From: Dermatemys mawii
Lineage: Eukaryota > Chordata > Testudines > Dermatemydidae
Direction of reading: 5' to 3'
NCBI GenBank assembly: GCA_007922305.1
Contig: ML677351.1
Coordinates: forward strand, 9,701,558-9,765,557
Length of the DNA: 64,000 nt
Numbering within the stretch: the stretch's first letter is position 1; each line of letters opens with the position of its first letter. A program made the position numbers and the translations under genes. Of the stretch, positions 23,179-34,796 are shown in pieces. The notes below the pieces were generated by a model that was not told the DNA's origin, made no database searches, and saw nothing but the letters and a program-made list of their open reading frames with translations.

Positions 23179-23384
23179 TACTTTTTCAAGGATCTAAGCA
23201 CTATACTTGCCAGATAGTGGTATAAGAAAGGATTTGGGAGAAAAGGTTTCCATAAAGTCTATCGATTAACTGAACCAAAGCATCTCAACTGCTTTAGATT
23301 CAAACAATTTCTTATACATTTGTTTTATGTTCAATATTTACAATATTGCCAACTATTACAATTTAAAGCATAAGTTTCACAATA

Positions 23385-23565
23385 CAGTGGGACCCCGCAA
23401 TACCGTGATGATCAGGATCCAAAAAAACCCGATCGCTATAATGGCGTGGTCACGGTATTCCGCTGCATCAAAGCGGCGGCCGCCGCCGTCATCTGAAGCC
23501 AGCCGCGCACTGCGCTATAAGCAGATTCGCGCTATAGTGGGGCACGGTATTCCGGGGTCCCACTG
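23385..23565. mobile_element. Second TA-flanked MITE (GGGACCCCG ends)
   Basis: The ends are CAGTGGGACCCCG and CGGGGTCCCACTG, perfect inverted repeats. TA flanks are at 23383-23384 and 23566-23567. The interior is CpG-rich (GCGGCGGCCGCCGCC), unlike the surrounding AT-rich DNA. It is probably a pogo/Tigger-type miniature element. Confidence 0.85.
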
Positions 23566-24116
23566 TATTTGATATTTTCCCCATAGGAGTCCCAGCTCCT
23601 GGAATCCAGAGATTGCATGACAGTCTCTGCTTTTTGGTTAAAAAAAACACACTCCTGATTAAAGCTATATAAGTGATGTATGAACACATGCGGTTGCCAA
23701 ATTGTATTTGAGCTTTTATTTTTAATTTTCACTCTCAGTCACTCTTCTGTTTAGCAAGTTTCTAGCCAATTCCACGTCAAGGTTCTCAATCTGCACAATG
23801 CTCCAATGTTTCCGTTGTAAATATTTTAAGAGCATTTATGTTTAAAAGTCAAATTTTACCCACTATGTACCAACACTTTATAACAGCTGAGGATTTGAAT
23901 TTACTCCAAGGAAAGATTAAAATTTTTCAGCTGGTTGATTGTTTTGAGCCGTTATTTACATCTTCCATCAAGTGGCAAGATGAATTCACAAATAAATCCA
24001 ACAGGTATTTCTTATGTTGAAGACTAAATCTAAGAATTATTTCAATACTGAGTGAGGACAGCCAGCAAGTTCAGGAAATATTCCATTAGAAAATTAAATC
24101 TCTACTAGAATTTTTT

Positions 24117-24410
24117 CAGCATGGTCCATTGGTTAGGAAAGGGGTCATCAAACATTTCCCCCCACGGCCCCTTTCGGCGGAGGGAAGAGTCCGGTGGCGC
24201 CCGGGGGGTATGGCCGCCGAAATACCTTCCAAGGCGGCATTTCAGCGGGACTAAAATAGCCCACCTGGGAGTTCGGCGGTCTCCTGGGCGGGCTCGGTGG
24301 CAGCACCAGGGTCTCGCGCACCCCTGGGGGTGGGCACACCCCAGTCTGAAGACCACTGGGTTAGGACACCAGATTGAACCTCTTGAGACCTGTGTTCTAT
24401 TCCTTCTAGA
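24117..24410 (+). mobile_element. MIR-like tRNA-derived SINE, split by a hAT MITE
   Basis: The left piece CATGGTCCATTGGTTAGGA (24120-24138) and the right piece, from GGTTAGGACACCAGATTGAA (24359 on) to GACCTGTGTTCTATTCC (about 24390-24406), rejoin into the tRNA-like head of a MIR-type SINE. They are separated by the hAT element at 24139-24358. Confidence 0.65.
24139..24358 (-). mobile_element. hAT MITE inserted into the MIR-like SINE
   Basis: It is flanked by a perfect 8-bp duplication GGTTAGGA at 24131-24138 and 24359-24366. The right end AGTCTGAAGACCACTG and left end AAAGGGGTCATCAAAC match, inverted, the element at 109-346. It is GC-rich with no gene. Confidence 0.85.
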
Positions 24411-24580
24411 TATTTTTAATGAAAACTGATTTTAGCTAATAGCTGCAGAATTCCACCAAACCCTGAATTATTTAATCAAGTAACAATGATCTAAGACACC
24501 TATACTGTGATTTTTGAAAAGCAAAGATTTAAGAAGAAATCAGATTTAATGACAAGGAAATAAACATGGTTAATCTATAG

Positions 24581-27261
24581 CAGTGGTTCCTCAACTGATG
24601 ATCCATGGACCACAGGTGGTCCATGGAGACTTTTTCAGTGGTCCACACAAATATTGTCAGTCAGATGGTGTGAGCAGGCACTGCCGTTAGACTGTTTTAG
24701 GCCGTGTTCACAAGCATGCAGTGTGTCATCCATAGAGTCATCTAGGATGCAACCGCACTGTGTTGCCGGTAACCTCCATCTAAGGCTCTGAGCGTCAGTG
24801 TAGCTCCCGCCATCGTGCTGAGTGGTTGTTGTCTCATTTGTTCTGTGCTAAATGTGCTGTTTTAGTTTGTTTATAATTTCTGTTGTAAAATCTTGAAAAT
24901 TGTCTGCAAACTTAGTGTGTTAGTTTATTACACACTTTTTATTTCGTGTGTGGCTTTTTTGTATAGGGATTTTAACGCAGGGAGTAATACACAAACTTTT
25001 ATATTTGCATGTGTTAAATTTATCAGGTTGCTGTGAAAGTAATTTTGGTTTTGACAGTACTAAGTTAAACAGTCTACTACCAAAATAAATAATACATTAG
25101 CACTGGTATTGCAGGTTAATAAAATATTATCTGTTAAAAAATAACCCTAAAATATGTGTTTACTCAACCAAATACATGGGATAAAAATTAACTGCCACAG
25201 TTTATTTTTTCGTAGCCCATGTAATATGTGCAGTGCGAGTTAGATATTATATTGTAGTTCCAAATTTGGCTAACAGACAACTTATTTTGGTATATCAATA
25301 TGGAGTGATTTATAATTACTATACATCTCCCAAAATAAACCAACCATTCGAAAAGTCAGAATTTCATAGTAACCCCACAGATTTGAGATAATGGCCACAA
25401 CAGGAAGGAATGTCAAGCGCAAGTATTTGAAGAACTACATCAAATTTGGCTTCACTTGTCAAGAAAAAGAAGGCATGAATTTGCCACAATGTATTTGTTT
25501 CAAAGTCTTTGGGAATGACTCAATGAAGCAGGCTAAGCTGAAACGCCATCTCGAAAAGTGTCATCCAAACTTGTTGCAAAAGGAAAAAGATTATTGTGAG
25601 CAGCAGTTATCAGGTCTGAAACAACAGCGCCTCGATTCAATAGGTGCAATGCAGTGACCACTTCCTACACTGTTGTATACAAAGTTACACAGGCCAAAAA
25701 GCCTCATACCATTGTAGAGCAATTTGTGTTCACCTGTGCAAAAGAGATGGTGCGGCTAGTTCTTGGCAAGGAAGTGGCAAGGAAGCTCAATGATATATCT
25801 GTCTCTAATGACACAATATCGAGATGGATAAATGAGATATCACAGAACATCAGTGAACAAGTTGTCAATGAAATAAAGAAGTCTCTACTGTTTGCCATAC
25901 AATTGGATGAAACGACCGACATTGCATTGTGCTCTCAGCTATTGGTGTTGGCACAATTTATGGTTGAGGGAGACTTCAAAGATGAGTTTCTTTTTTGTAA
26001 GATAATTGATATCACCACAAAGGCTTAGGACGTGATGGAAATTGTTAACAATTTTTTTGAAGCATATGGTCTGGATTGGGCAAATCTTGTGGGTGTCTCC
26101 ACAAATGGTGCACCTACCACGCTGGGCTCAAGATCAGGCTTCCTAACGTTGGTGAAACAGCACGCTTCAATGGTAACCAGACTTCTTTGCTTGCTTTGGT
26201 GTCAAACACATTGCCTGAGCAACTCAACGCTGTTTTTGAAGGGTTGGTGAAAGTGGTGAATTAGATCAAATCATTGGCTCTGAACACCAGGCTGTTCAAA
26301 AGATTTTGCCAGGACATGGGTTCTGACTCTGATGTGTTGCTGTTCTACACTCTGTACGGTGATTGTCAGCAGGGAACGTACTCAGAATTTTCCAACTGAG
26401 AGAGGAGTTGGATTTGTTTTTCCAGGCTCAAGGGAAAGGAATTCCGAAATGTGCTGATACGCAAATTCTAAATTTGCGTGTATCTTGTCGATATTTTTGG
26501 AATCTTGAACAAACTGAATCTTCAGCTGCAAGGGAAAGGTGCAAATCTGTTCTCTCACCAAAACATCATCAAGGCTTTTCTTGACAAATCGGACCTCTGG
26601 ATCGTAAGAGTCGAAGGCAATAATTTGGTTCAATTTCCATATGTGGATGCCATGCTCAGGGAAAAAGGAAGCCATTCAGACTGAAAGTGTCAATCATTTA
26701 CGGAAACTACAAGATGAATTCCAATGATACTTTCCAGAGGTGGACAGGACAAAGGATGGATTATTTTTCATCAGGAATCCATTCACAACAGATACTCAGT
26801 GTTCCAGAGGATTTGCAGGAAGAATTTTTGGATCTGAAAAATGATTTTGCGATCCAAGATGCGTACTAGCAGTCTACCATAAGAGAAATTTTGGGCCAGC
26901 ATGACCGGGAGTTACCCAAATCTCTCAGCACATGCAGTCAGATTTCTTTTGCCATTTGCATCAACTTATATGTGAGAGACGGGATTTTCTTGTTTGTTGC
27001 ACGTTAAGTCTGAACAGGAATCGGCTCATAGTGGAAAGCGATATTTGTTGTGCCTTATCAAGTACCACTCCAAACATTGAAAAGCTTGTCAGTGAAAAGA
27101 GAATCCAAACATCTAGCAATAAATAAATTTCAAACCAAAATGTGTCTGCTCTTTTTAATCATGTCTCAACAATGAATGAATGATGAATGAATGGATGGAA
27201 GTCCACAAAATTTTTTGATTGGGCTGCTGGTCTGTGGACTGAACCAGGTTGAGAACCACTG
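24581..27261 (+). mobile_element. hAT-Charlie-like DNA transposon, near full length, decayed
   Basis: The ends CAGTGGTTCCTCAAC and GTTGAGAACCACTG are inverted repeats. A perfect 8-bp duplication ATCTATAG lies at 24573-24580 and 27262-27269. The 2681-bp element has an AT-rich 5' part without genes (24581-25390) and a broken transposase gene from 25391. The ends and the protein both point to the hAT-Charlie group. Confidence 0.92.
25391..27126 (+). pseudogene. hAT-Charlie-type transposase, multiple frame breaks
   Basis: The ATG at 25391 opens an N-terminal BED-like zinc finger (KLKRHLEKCHP), but the paired cysteines read QCIC rather than C-x2-C. After a shift near 25650 the frame continues with KKPHTIVEQF, FAIQLDETTDIA (first catalytic Asp) and LFCKIID up to TAG at 26026-26028. 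It resumes at 26032 with NNFFEAYGLDW and STNGAPTTLGS. The usual Asp before GAP appears as Asn here. Further frame changes follow near 26170 and 26480, where LVDIFGILNKLNLQLQGK matches the family's late conserved block. At least four breaks rule out a functional product. Similar proteins (ZBED5-type) have been domesticated in mammals, but nothing suggests that here. Confidence 0.85.
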
Positions 27262-27269
27262 ATCTATAG

Positions 27270-28959
27270 TAATCTGATTAGATTCATTCCTAATGCTATG
27301 GAAAGTCTTCTAGATAAAAGAGTGAAACTCACCAGTTACTGTCAGTTTCAAAGGGAAAGCAACAGGGCTGCAATTCAACCCTAACCAACCATTCACAAGG
27401 AAGAAATGAAGGTGAGCAAGTGGAATTCTTCCAGTCTCCTCTTTTTCCTTCCTCTTCCTCAACAGTAGTATTTCATGCCTCTGCTAGTCACAGCTTTCTG
27501 GAACCGCACACTGATTTTTACAATAAATTTACATCATTTAATTTGCAAAGGTCAGGCAGCAACAACTAAATCAAATTACATTCTTTTGTTTCCCCATGTT
27601 ATAAGAGAACAGCAGACAGAGGAAAGAACTGAAAGCGACAGTGCTAGAAGGAATTTGTCTGCACAGAATTCTCCCCACTATCAACAGTTAGAAAGGGAGT
27701 TGGGCTTTTGTTCCCCTCAAGCCCTTATTTAGTTTCCCTAATTTGTACTATTTTAATACCACTTCTCTTATGCATATTTCCAGGGCTTGCAAAGACAAAG
27801 ACAAAAACTGCAAATGGCTAGGGGAGGAGGACACACCAAAAACCCAAATGCAGATATTAACATACGATGGCCTTACAGCTCTGCTATTAAGTTAGACAAA
27901 TGGCGAGCCTTAAAATAACTCCCATCTCATCCTGCTATGATTCACTTTAACACATACTCCATGTCAGTGAAACTTTTGGGTTAAGATATGATCTATTTTA
28001 CACATATATACTTGGGTATTTGTAGATTAATGTATTTCTACTTCTAGTTAATTTGGTGTCTTATTTTGCTTCATTCTTAAATATTTTGTATCTGTGTTGT
28101 GCCCACCTTGTTTTAAACCTGCTGCCAGGGAACACATATTTCCACACTAATTTTGTAGCAAGTGGCCATTCATTTGACTGGAACATAACAAGGTATCGGG
28201 CTCACTGGTGGCCCACGTTTCATGAACAAGCCAGATGCATTGCTAAGTAAACTTCAATGTCAATCTGAAATTGGAACACACTGGCAAATTCATAGCATTG
28301 CCACCTCACTCTCTGTTCTAGGAGTTAGAAATTTTATCTCATGGCATGACAGGTACATACTTTCCTACAACTAACTTTTGAATTTTTAGATTCAAGAATG
28401 GCTTAAAAGACTGTTTTCCTGGTGTCATGTATATTCTTTACTTCACTAACAAGATCTCAAGGCAAAAACAGCTAAACCAACAACGATAACATGCTGGACT
28501 CTGCTGATTTATGCAGGAGGTGGACTGATGAACAGTGAGAGTGATGTAATTTGCATATTCTGTGGGGGGAATGTACATATATTGCCACAAACTGCTGCAA
28601 GCCCTGGTACAGCCATTCAAGGTCACACAGTATCTGACTCTTTCATTCAATTAGACACACAGATTAAACCAGAGACAGGCAGGCAAATATGAAACTCACT
28701 CACAATAGCACAAGGACTGTCACCACCAGGGGCGGGGCCAGAGAATGATTTAGCAGTTGCAATGCATTGAAATGCATGTCAACTTTAAAGGCAGCTATAG
28801 AAGACCAGAAACGCCCTCCCCCACACTTGCTGCAATGAATGACACGTAAAAGGCAGGACTGAGAGCAGTGCTGAAAATGCCTGCAGCAGCCCACAGCTCC
28901 TTGTGTGTTCGCCTCTTCGAGATCAACAGAAAGTTTCTTTACTGAGGTGGCCGGCCCCC
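27270..28959. other. No recognised feature; intron 1 close to GBE1 exon 1
   Basis: AT-rich sequence without domains or clear elements. It becomes GC-richer from about 28.7 kb on approach to the CpG island. Confidence 0.5.
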
Positions 28960-29453
28960 AAGGGGGTAGATGATGAAAAGGGAAGGATGGTGGAAACGCA
29001 GGGGACTTGTCCCCACCAGGATTCCCCGGCGTTTCTCTCGCAGGGGAGAGAAAAACCGCAACCGAGTCAGTTTCACTTTCCTAGGAGGGCTGCCTGGTTT
29101 GGAGGCCCAGGCGGGCTCAGGAACAGCTGATCTCAGGGCCACGTTTTTAACGGTGATGTCTGGAAACACGTCCTGAGAACAGACCCGACCCCCCGCCACC
29201 CACCCTCCCCGCAATACCCACGTACGGCCAAATTGGGCTCTGCCGCCACCCCCTCCGCACGCTGTACCCGGCGGGGACCCAGCGCCCCACACCCGGCTCC
29301 CGACCTCCCCCACTCCCAGCCTGACCGGGGGGAGGCGGCTCGGGGGCGGTCACCCGCCCCAGCAGAGGCGGCTCAGGGCGGGGAGGCGCCGCCTCGGGGC
29401 CGGGCTCGCGCTCCCGCGGGCCGGGGCGACCCCTGGGCGCGGGGCTGCGGTAC

Positions 29454-29554
29454 CTGCGCTGGAAGTCGGGCGCGAAGGGGGCCAGGTAGGGGTCCCGCGC
29501 CAGCAGCCGCGGCAGCTCCGGCACCGACACGCCGCGCGCGACAACGGCGGCCAT
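29454..29554 (-). CDS. GBE1: GBE1 coding exon 1 (1,4-alpha-glucan branching enzyme), partial
   Basis: Translation from ATG 29554 gives 33 codons plus two bases. It contains VPELPRLLARDPYLAPF and APDFQR, which matches the N-terminal helix segment of vertebrate glycogen branching enzyme upstream of its CBM48 domain. The ATG has A at -3 and G at +4 and begins MAAVVARG. The exon ends in CGCAG followed by GTACC, a phase-2 donor, and the resulting RRY junction fits the family (DFQRRY). The cytosolic enzyme makes alpha-1,6 branches in glycogen. The N-terminal tail before VPEL is shorter than in human GBE1. Later exons lie beyond the left edge or were not recognised. An in-frame GTG three codons upstream was not chosen. 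Confidence 0.87.
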
Positions 29555-29564
29555 TTTACCCACG

Positions 29565-29601
29565 GCAGTGGGACCCGGCCGCCTCGGCCCGGCCTATATA
29601 C
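29565..29601 (-). promoter_or_regulatory. GBE1: GBE1 core promoter with TATA box
   Basis: On the minus strand, TATATAG lies at 29600-29594. Transcription would then begin near 29564-29570, leaving a leader of only about 10-16 nt before the ATG at 29554. The start context AAAATGGCCGCC partly resembles the short-leader element known as TISU. Start site not measured. Confidence 0.55.
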
Positions 29602-30199
29602 ACCGGGGGAGGGGGGGACGCATGGGCACCCCGGCCCCGCCCCCTGCTGGGGGGTGGGGGCAAGTCCCAGGCACCGGCTCCCTGCAGTCCCCTCCCCCCC
29701 CCGGCAGGTCCGCCCAGGTGCCCCCGCATCCGGCCGCCGCAAAGCTCAGCCCCTCCCCCCCCTGCCCCGTGTCAGGAGCCCTCGGCCCTGCGGGGTCTCA
29801 GTGACGCTTCATGACCCCGGGACTATCTGCTGCACGGCAGAGGAGGGAGCCCCGCAGCGGGGCGGCCACGCCGGGGCGTTTCCGGCCCCCCCGCCCGGCC
29901 CCCCAGCTTATGGCTGGCGGCTGGACTGTCCCCGGCAAGCCGGGCGGGAGTTAACCCCTTCCTGACTGACACACACCCCCGCCCTTCACACGGTCCGCGC
30001 TGAACTTCTAACCCCCCGGCGTGGTGCCAGAGGCTGGATGTGGTCGGTAGCTACAGAGCCCCCCGGATCCGTGCAGAGGGGCCGATGCGCTTTACACCGT
30101 AAAATGAGGCTGCTATTTGTAATATGCATAATCGGTCACTCTAGCCCCGCCCCTTCCCCGAGGCTCCGCCCCCGGCTCCTTCTTCTCCAGCCCCACTGA

Positions 30200-30440
30200 C
30201 TGTCACGGGGCCGGGGAGGGGGCAGCGTGAGGACTCCAACAGTCTGCGGGCTTTGGGGCAGGGGGGCGGAAATGAGGGGTCCAGGACTTTGGGCTGGGGC
30301 AGAGGAGTGGGGTGCAGGAGGGGGTATGGACTTGGGGCTGGGGATGAGGGGTTTTGGGTGCCAGGGCCACTTGGGGGGGACTCAGGGTTGACGCTCTGTA
30401 CCTGTTCTGTCCCCCCCCCCGCTGCACCTCAGTAACAGCC
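30200..30440. other. GC-rich upstream flank with homopolymer tracts
   Basis: G-rich sequence with a C run near 30411-30421. No gene recognised. Confidence 0.5.
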
Positions 30441-30444
30441 CCAC

Positions 30445-30775
30445 CAGGTCTGGCTCCTAGGTGGGGGTGGGGTAGGAGGCTCTGGCTGTTGCTCTCCCCT
30501 GCAGGCACTGCCCCCCCCCCCGCCCCCAAGTGCAGAGCCAGTGCTCAGGGAAGGGGCAGCACCAAGCCCTGTGCACTCCTCACCCCAGGAGCCAGACCTG
30601 CTGGCAGCTTCTGGGGTGTAGCACGATGCCAGGACAGGTAGGGACTAGCCTTCCTTAGACCCGCAGCACCGCTGACCAGGCTTTTAGAAGGCTGGTCAGC
30701 AGTGCTGAGTGGAGCCACAAGGATCCCTTTTCGACCAGGCAGTCTAGTCAAAAACCAGGCACCTGCTCACCCTAA
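30445..30775. repeat. GC-rich interspersed repeat, family unassigned
   Basis: GGCTCCTAGGTGGGGGTGGG near 30448, AGGAGCCAGACCTGCTGG near 30587, GTCAGCAGTGCTGAGTGG near 30695 and TTTTCGACCAGGCAG near 30727 follow the order of an abundant turtle repeat I recognise but cannot name with certainty. Borders approximate. Confidence 0.45.
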
Positions 30776-33700
30776 GTAAAACAGCCCCCTAAGAGCGGTG
30801 GAGGTAAAGTCCCCTTTTCCCTTCCCAGACACACCTGGAGGACACACTGCCTCTCTCCCCCACAGCTGCATTTTCTGGATCATGCATCATTTTTGCACGT
30901 CAGTAAAATTGTGCAAGCATGTATTTGCAGGACTGGGGCCTTCCTTAGTACTAGTAGAATTACATCTTGCCGTGACTGTCTTCATCTCACAACAATAAAT
31001 GCAGCCTCCGATACTGTGAACAACAAAAAGCATCCAAGCAGAAAACCAAAAAGGAGGACATACCATGTATCTGTTGTTTGTGGAGAGCCAAAAAGTCAGA
31101 GCTGGCAAGCTGCATTTAGGTCAGTGAAGGACACATATAACAGAAGACATGTAAGAGTGCAGTTCTTTGGCAGGATGTAGCACAAGTTATATGGAATAAA
31201 TGCATTACAACTGTTTGCTCTTCTCCAATTGGTTCCATTTCTGAGTTTTCACCAATATTCTTTAAACTGCTCATGTGCAAACAATACGGGAAAGTCTAAT
31301 TATTTTTTAACTTTAAATGACTCCACCGCAAGGCCTCTGTAAGTTCTGAGGTACACCTGTTCCTTAAATGTTTGGTAGTGTGCTGGGCATACCAAATGCT
31401 CAGAGGCAAACACAGCAGGTACCTGGAGGAGGAGGCATGACTCTCTAGCCCCTTCACTTGGTTATTTTAAACACAGCATCTGATGAATAAGAAAAGGTTT
31501 CTTTACTAGAACTGCCAGAAATAAACACTGCAGTTAGCTACCCTAGGCACAAAAACAAAAGATGATAGACACAACCTGTACCAATCGAGACTCCAAGGGC
31601 AACGTAGTGTGGGTGTATGGAGATAGAGTTTGACAGGCCTAGGCTAATGCTAACTCCATGCCATCCCTGTTCTAGAGTCAGTCACATGCTAGCTGGCAGA
31701 CCACTCTGGCCAGAGCAACTGTAGTCTTGTGCAGGCCCATCCACACAGCACCATTGTTTGCCGCCCACTTCTCATCTGCTCCCCCTCCCCCCCCAAAAGG
31801 TAAATTGCTTTCCAGTCATCCTTCTGCCCTTCAATCCCAGTTCTTAGCTGTCTGGACCCTCTGCAGCCCACTCTCCAGCAGCTGTCTCCAGCTTACTGCC
31901 AGGGTTGCCAGGAAAACTGCCCAAAACAAAGCCTGATTGGTCTAAAACCACACAAAAACCACAAAACAATAGTGGCTAGTGAGGGGATGCAGCAGCACAG
32001 CCTCACCCTCCCTCCAGAGCCCTAGTCTCTTGTCAGTACTTTCCTTTTGTGGACTGAAGGGATTATGGAGCTCTTTGCTGAATGGTTGTGCACTGGGGGT
32101 TTAAAAATGCCCAGTAAGGGGAGAGCAGGTTCATTATAATACTTTATCCAAGCTGGACCAGAAACAGAATAGATGTAGCCTTTTCTTCAATAACATGTCT
32201 GTTTAGCTATGATGACTGTTTTCCATGGCTCATCAGAGGAAAAAATAATCTGATCTTTTTTATGGGATACAGCTATTCTCTCAATTTCTCAAGACTCAGG
32301 AGGTTGCACAAATACAGTACCTCCAGCAGCATATACATTAGCTTTAATTTTTGGAGGAATGAAATAGACTCTATGATATACACAGAAATATCTATAATGT
32401 CCAGGCCTAGCAGAGCAGACATTTTATTTTCTACATGATTCACTATTTATGCAGGCTCTTTTCCATTTAGGACTATGTGGAGTCTTTGGTTTTTAGATTT
32501 TATATGATTCTCAAGTCAGCCTATGTACCGATAGGCCCAGTGTCTTTATTAGACCAGAGATTTTATTAATATAATATATCTCCATCTTGTCTTCCTACTT
32601 CAGGATAATACTGTAACACTCTGTGCACCATGTGTTCCACTGTAAATGAGTCTCCAACATTCTCAGTGTACTGTCCACAGTGGAGACCTTAAAGGACAGA
32701 GATTCCACTATATTATCAAGGGCCAGGAATCTGCTTTCCACAGAACATAGATGAAGTTCATAAATCAGCAATTTGTAAATGAACACTGGAGATCTAGTGG
32801 TGTTCCCTGAAGATCAGGAACCATCTCCAAGCTGCAGTCTTAACACTGAAGGCTTTAAATAGAGAAGACATTGAATCCAAACCTCAAGGTTTGGTCAGTA
32901 TTTTCTGAACTTTGGGGAAGTTTGAATTCAGATACAAATTTTGCAACTAGCCTGCCTATACAATGGACTAAATCAAAATCCTGTGATAAATATGCTAAAA
33001 CTTGGGAAAATCTAGAACAAAATTCATGACTCAGGCCCATGTTAATAAATGCAAATTAATGCACATTGGAAAACCGACTAGATAATTAACAGAGTTGCAT
33101 CTTCTTGGTGCTCTAACAGAGTTGTTGTTGCTGTCCCTATGAAAATGAAAAAATATCATCACTTCAAAATTGACTGACACTCTAAAAAAAGGCCAGTTCC
33201 TAGGCTGAGTAACCCTACCATAAATTCCTTCTTAAAACGAATGTAAATATGAACATTTCTTGCTTCAGTTCATCAGGGTCCAGCAAAATTAACTCTGTAG
33301 GAACTGTTCATAGATGTCATCATTGAGCAAAATCCTGCTAGTTTGCTGGGATTGCTTCATTGATTCTAGAACCCAGACCACTAAAGGAAATTTTTTACCA
33401 CCTGATATTTCCATCCTCCCTCTTAGCTAATCCCTCTCTCTACTTATTTTTGTGTGTTCTGTTTTCTCTGCTCTTAACAGAACCAAGTGGTTCCCTCTGC
33501 TGAAGGTTAAGAAGCTTCTGGGTGGCTTCTCCCCCTGTCTGAATGAGATGGTCAGATAAAGTTCACAGCCCACCCACCAATTTGTCCTGGTCTTCAGAAG
33601 TTAGAAAACCATCTGCCTGACCCCTACAGAACAGTAGGCAAAGAGAAACTCCCCTGATATTGTTGCAGCTGGCATCTGTAAGCATTAGATTGCCATTCAA

Positions 33701-34484
33701 GAGCACCCTATCATATTCTAATGTTTATGGCCAATATGGCAGTGCTTAGGAAAGGAGCCCAGTGGCTGCAGCCACAATTTGTGGTGACAGGCTGGTTCTC
33801 TTGTTGATCTGTTGTGAGATAATTTGGGGTCACATTGAGCCAGAGTTTCAGTAATGGCATTGGGTATGCTTTATTGAGAGTATTTTCTCCATTGCTGGCC
33901 CACAGAAACTAGAGCCCAATTCTCCACTGTTTTATTCGAATTTTATTGCAGTATAACTCCACTGAAATCAATGGTACTATGGTAGCATAAAACTAGAATT
34001 GCACATTGAAGAATGAAGCCCTGATGTTTATTATCAGGTTAAATATGGTAAGTAGTGGCTTACTGATTTTTCAAGTTTACTATAATAGCTGAAATATATA
34101 GGCATCAGAGTAGTTTACAACTGAAGGCAGTTGTATGGTAAGTTCTAAATCTATCATTCAGCTGCTCAAGTAAAGCATCTATAAATGGGAGGAATTGTGA
34201 ACATTTATCATGCCGTTGTCTCGAGTCTCACAATACATTCGGCCTGCCATTTAGTCATTTGACAATATAGCATACTGAAAGACATACACAAACATCACTT
34301 CCCATTTGCTTTTTCTTTTTTTGCAAAGTTTGTTAAATTTATGCTCACTTTGACACTGGCTTTGAAAAACTACATTTCATCATTTCAATTTGTCTGTGTG
34401 AGATGTTAAACTCTGCATCCTGTGAAGAATGAGGGACCGTAGCTTGGCTTTTCCAAAACTATATGTTTTCAGAATATCCGAATG
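30776..34484. other. No recognised gene (upstream flank of GBE1)
   Basis: AT-rich DNA. About 33930-34020 resembles an ancient amniote repeat (ATAACTCCACTGAAATCAATGG). Short frames, such as 30893-31180, have no domain. Confidence 0.5.
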
Positions 34485-34492
34485 ATATAAAT

Positions 34493-34788
34493 CAGGGATC
34501 GGCAACCTTGGCATGCGGCCCCACAGGGTAAGCACCCTTGGTGGGCCCGGCCCATTTGTTTACCTGCCATGTCCGCAGGTTTGGCCAATCGCAGCTCCCA
34601 CTGGCTGTGGTTCGCCACTCTGGTCCAATGAGGGACCTTCCCGCAGCCCCCATTGGACCAGAGTGGCGAATCGTGGCCAGTGGGAGCCACGATCGGCCGA
34701 AGCTGCAGACGCGGCCAGTAAACAAACCGGCCAGGCCTGCCAAAGGTGCTTACTCTGGGGGGCTGCATGCCAAGATTGCCAATCCCTG
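34493..34788. mobile_element. hAT palindromic MITE (same family as 58-631)
   Basis: The ends CAGGGATCGGCAACCTTGGC and GCCAAGATTGCCAATCCCTG are flanked by a perfect 8-bp duplication ATATAAAT at 34485-34492 and 34789-34796. Almost the whole element is a palindrome centred near the GCAGCCCCCATTGGACCAGA segment. This copy is uninterrupted. Confidence 0.9.
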
Positions 34789-34796
34789 ATATAAAT

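Larger units (their letters stand above)
1..29453 (-). other. GBE1: GBE1 intron 1 (5' part), inferred
   Basis: The first coding exon of GBE1 lies on the minus strand and ends with a splice donor at the 29454/29453 border. All lower coordinates would therefore be intron 1. The donor reads GTACC on the minus strand just after the codon fragment AG. I found no reading frame resembling the next part of branching enzyme in this stretch, so the intron would be longer than 29 kb. GBE1 is a large gene with long introns in mammals, so this is plausible. The intron is packed with transposable elements. This is an inference from one exon, not a traced transcript. Confidence 0.7.
29200..30190. promoter_or_regulatory. 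CpG island spanning the GBE1 5' end
   Basis: Very GC-rich and CpG-dense compared with the AT-rich flanks. It contains CCGCCCC-type Sp1 boxes, for example around 29633 and 30146-30175. It covers exon 1 and about 0.6 kb of upstream DNA. The long open frames on both strands here reflect composition, not extra genes. Confidence 0.8.

Noticed and set aside
29233..29814. 193-codon plus-strand frame and other long frames in the CpG island
   Set aside because: Pro/Ala/Arg/Gly-rich translation on every frame is explained by GC content. Only the short minus-strand segment matches a known protein.
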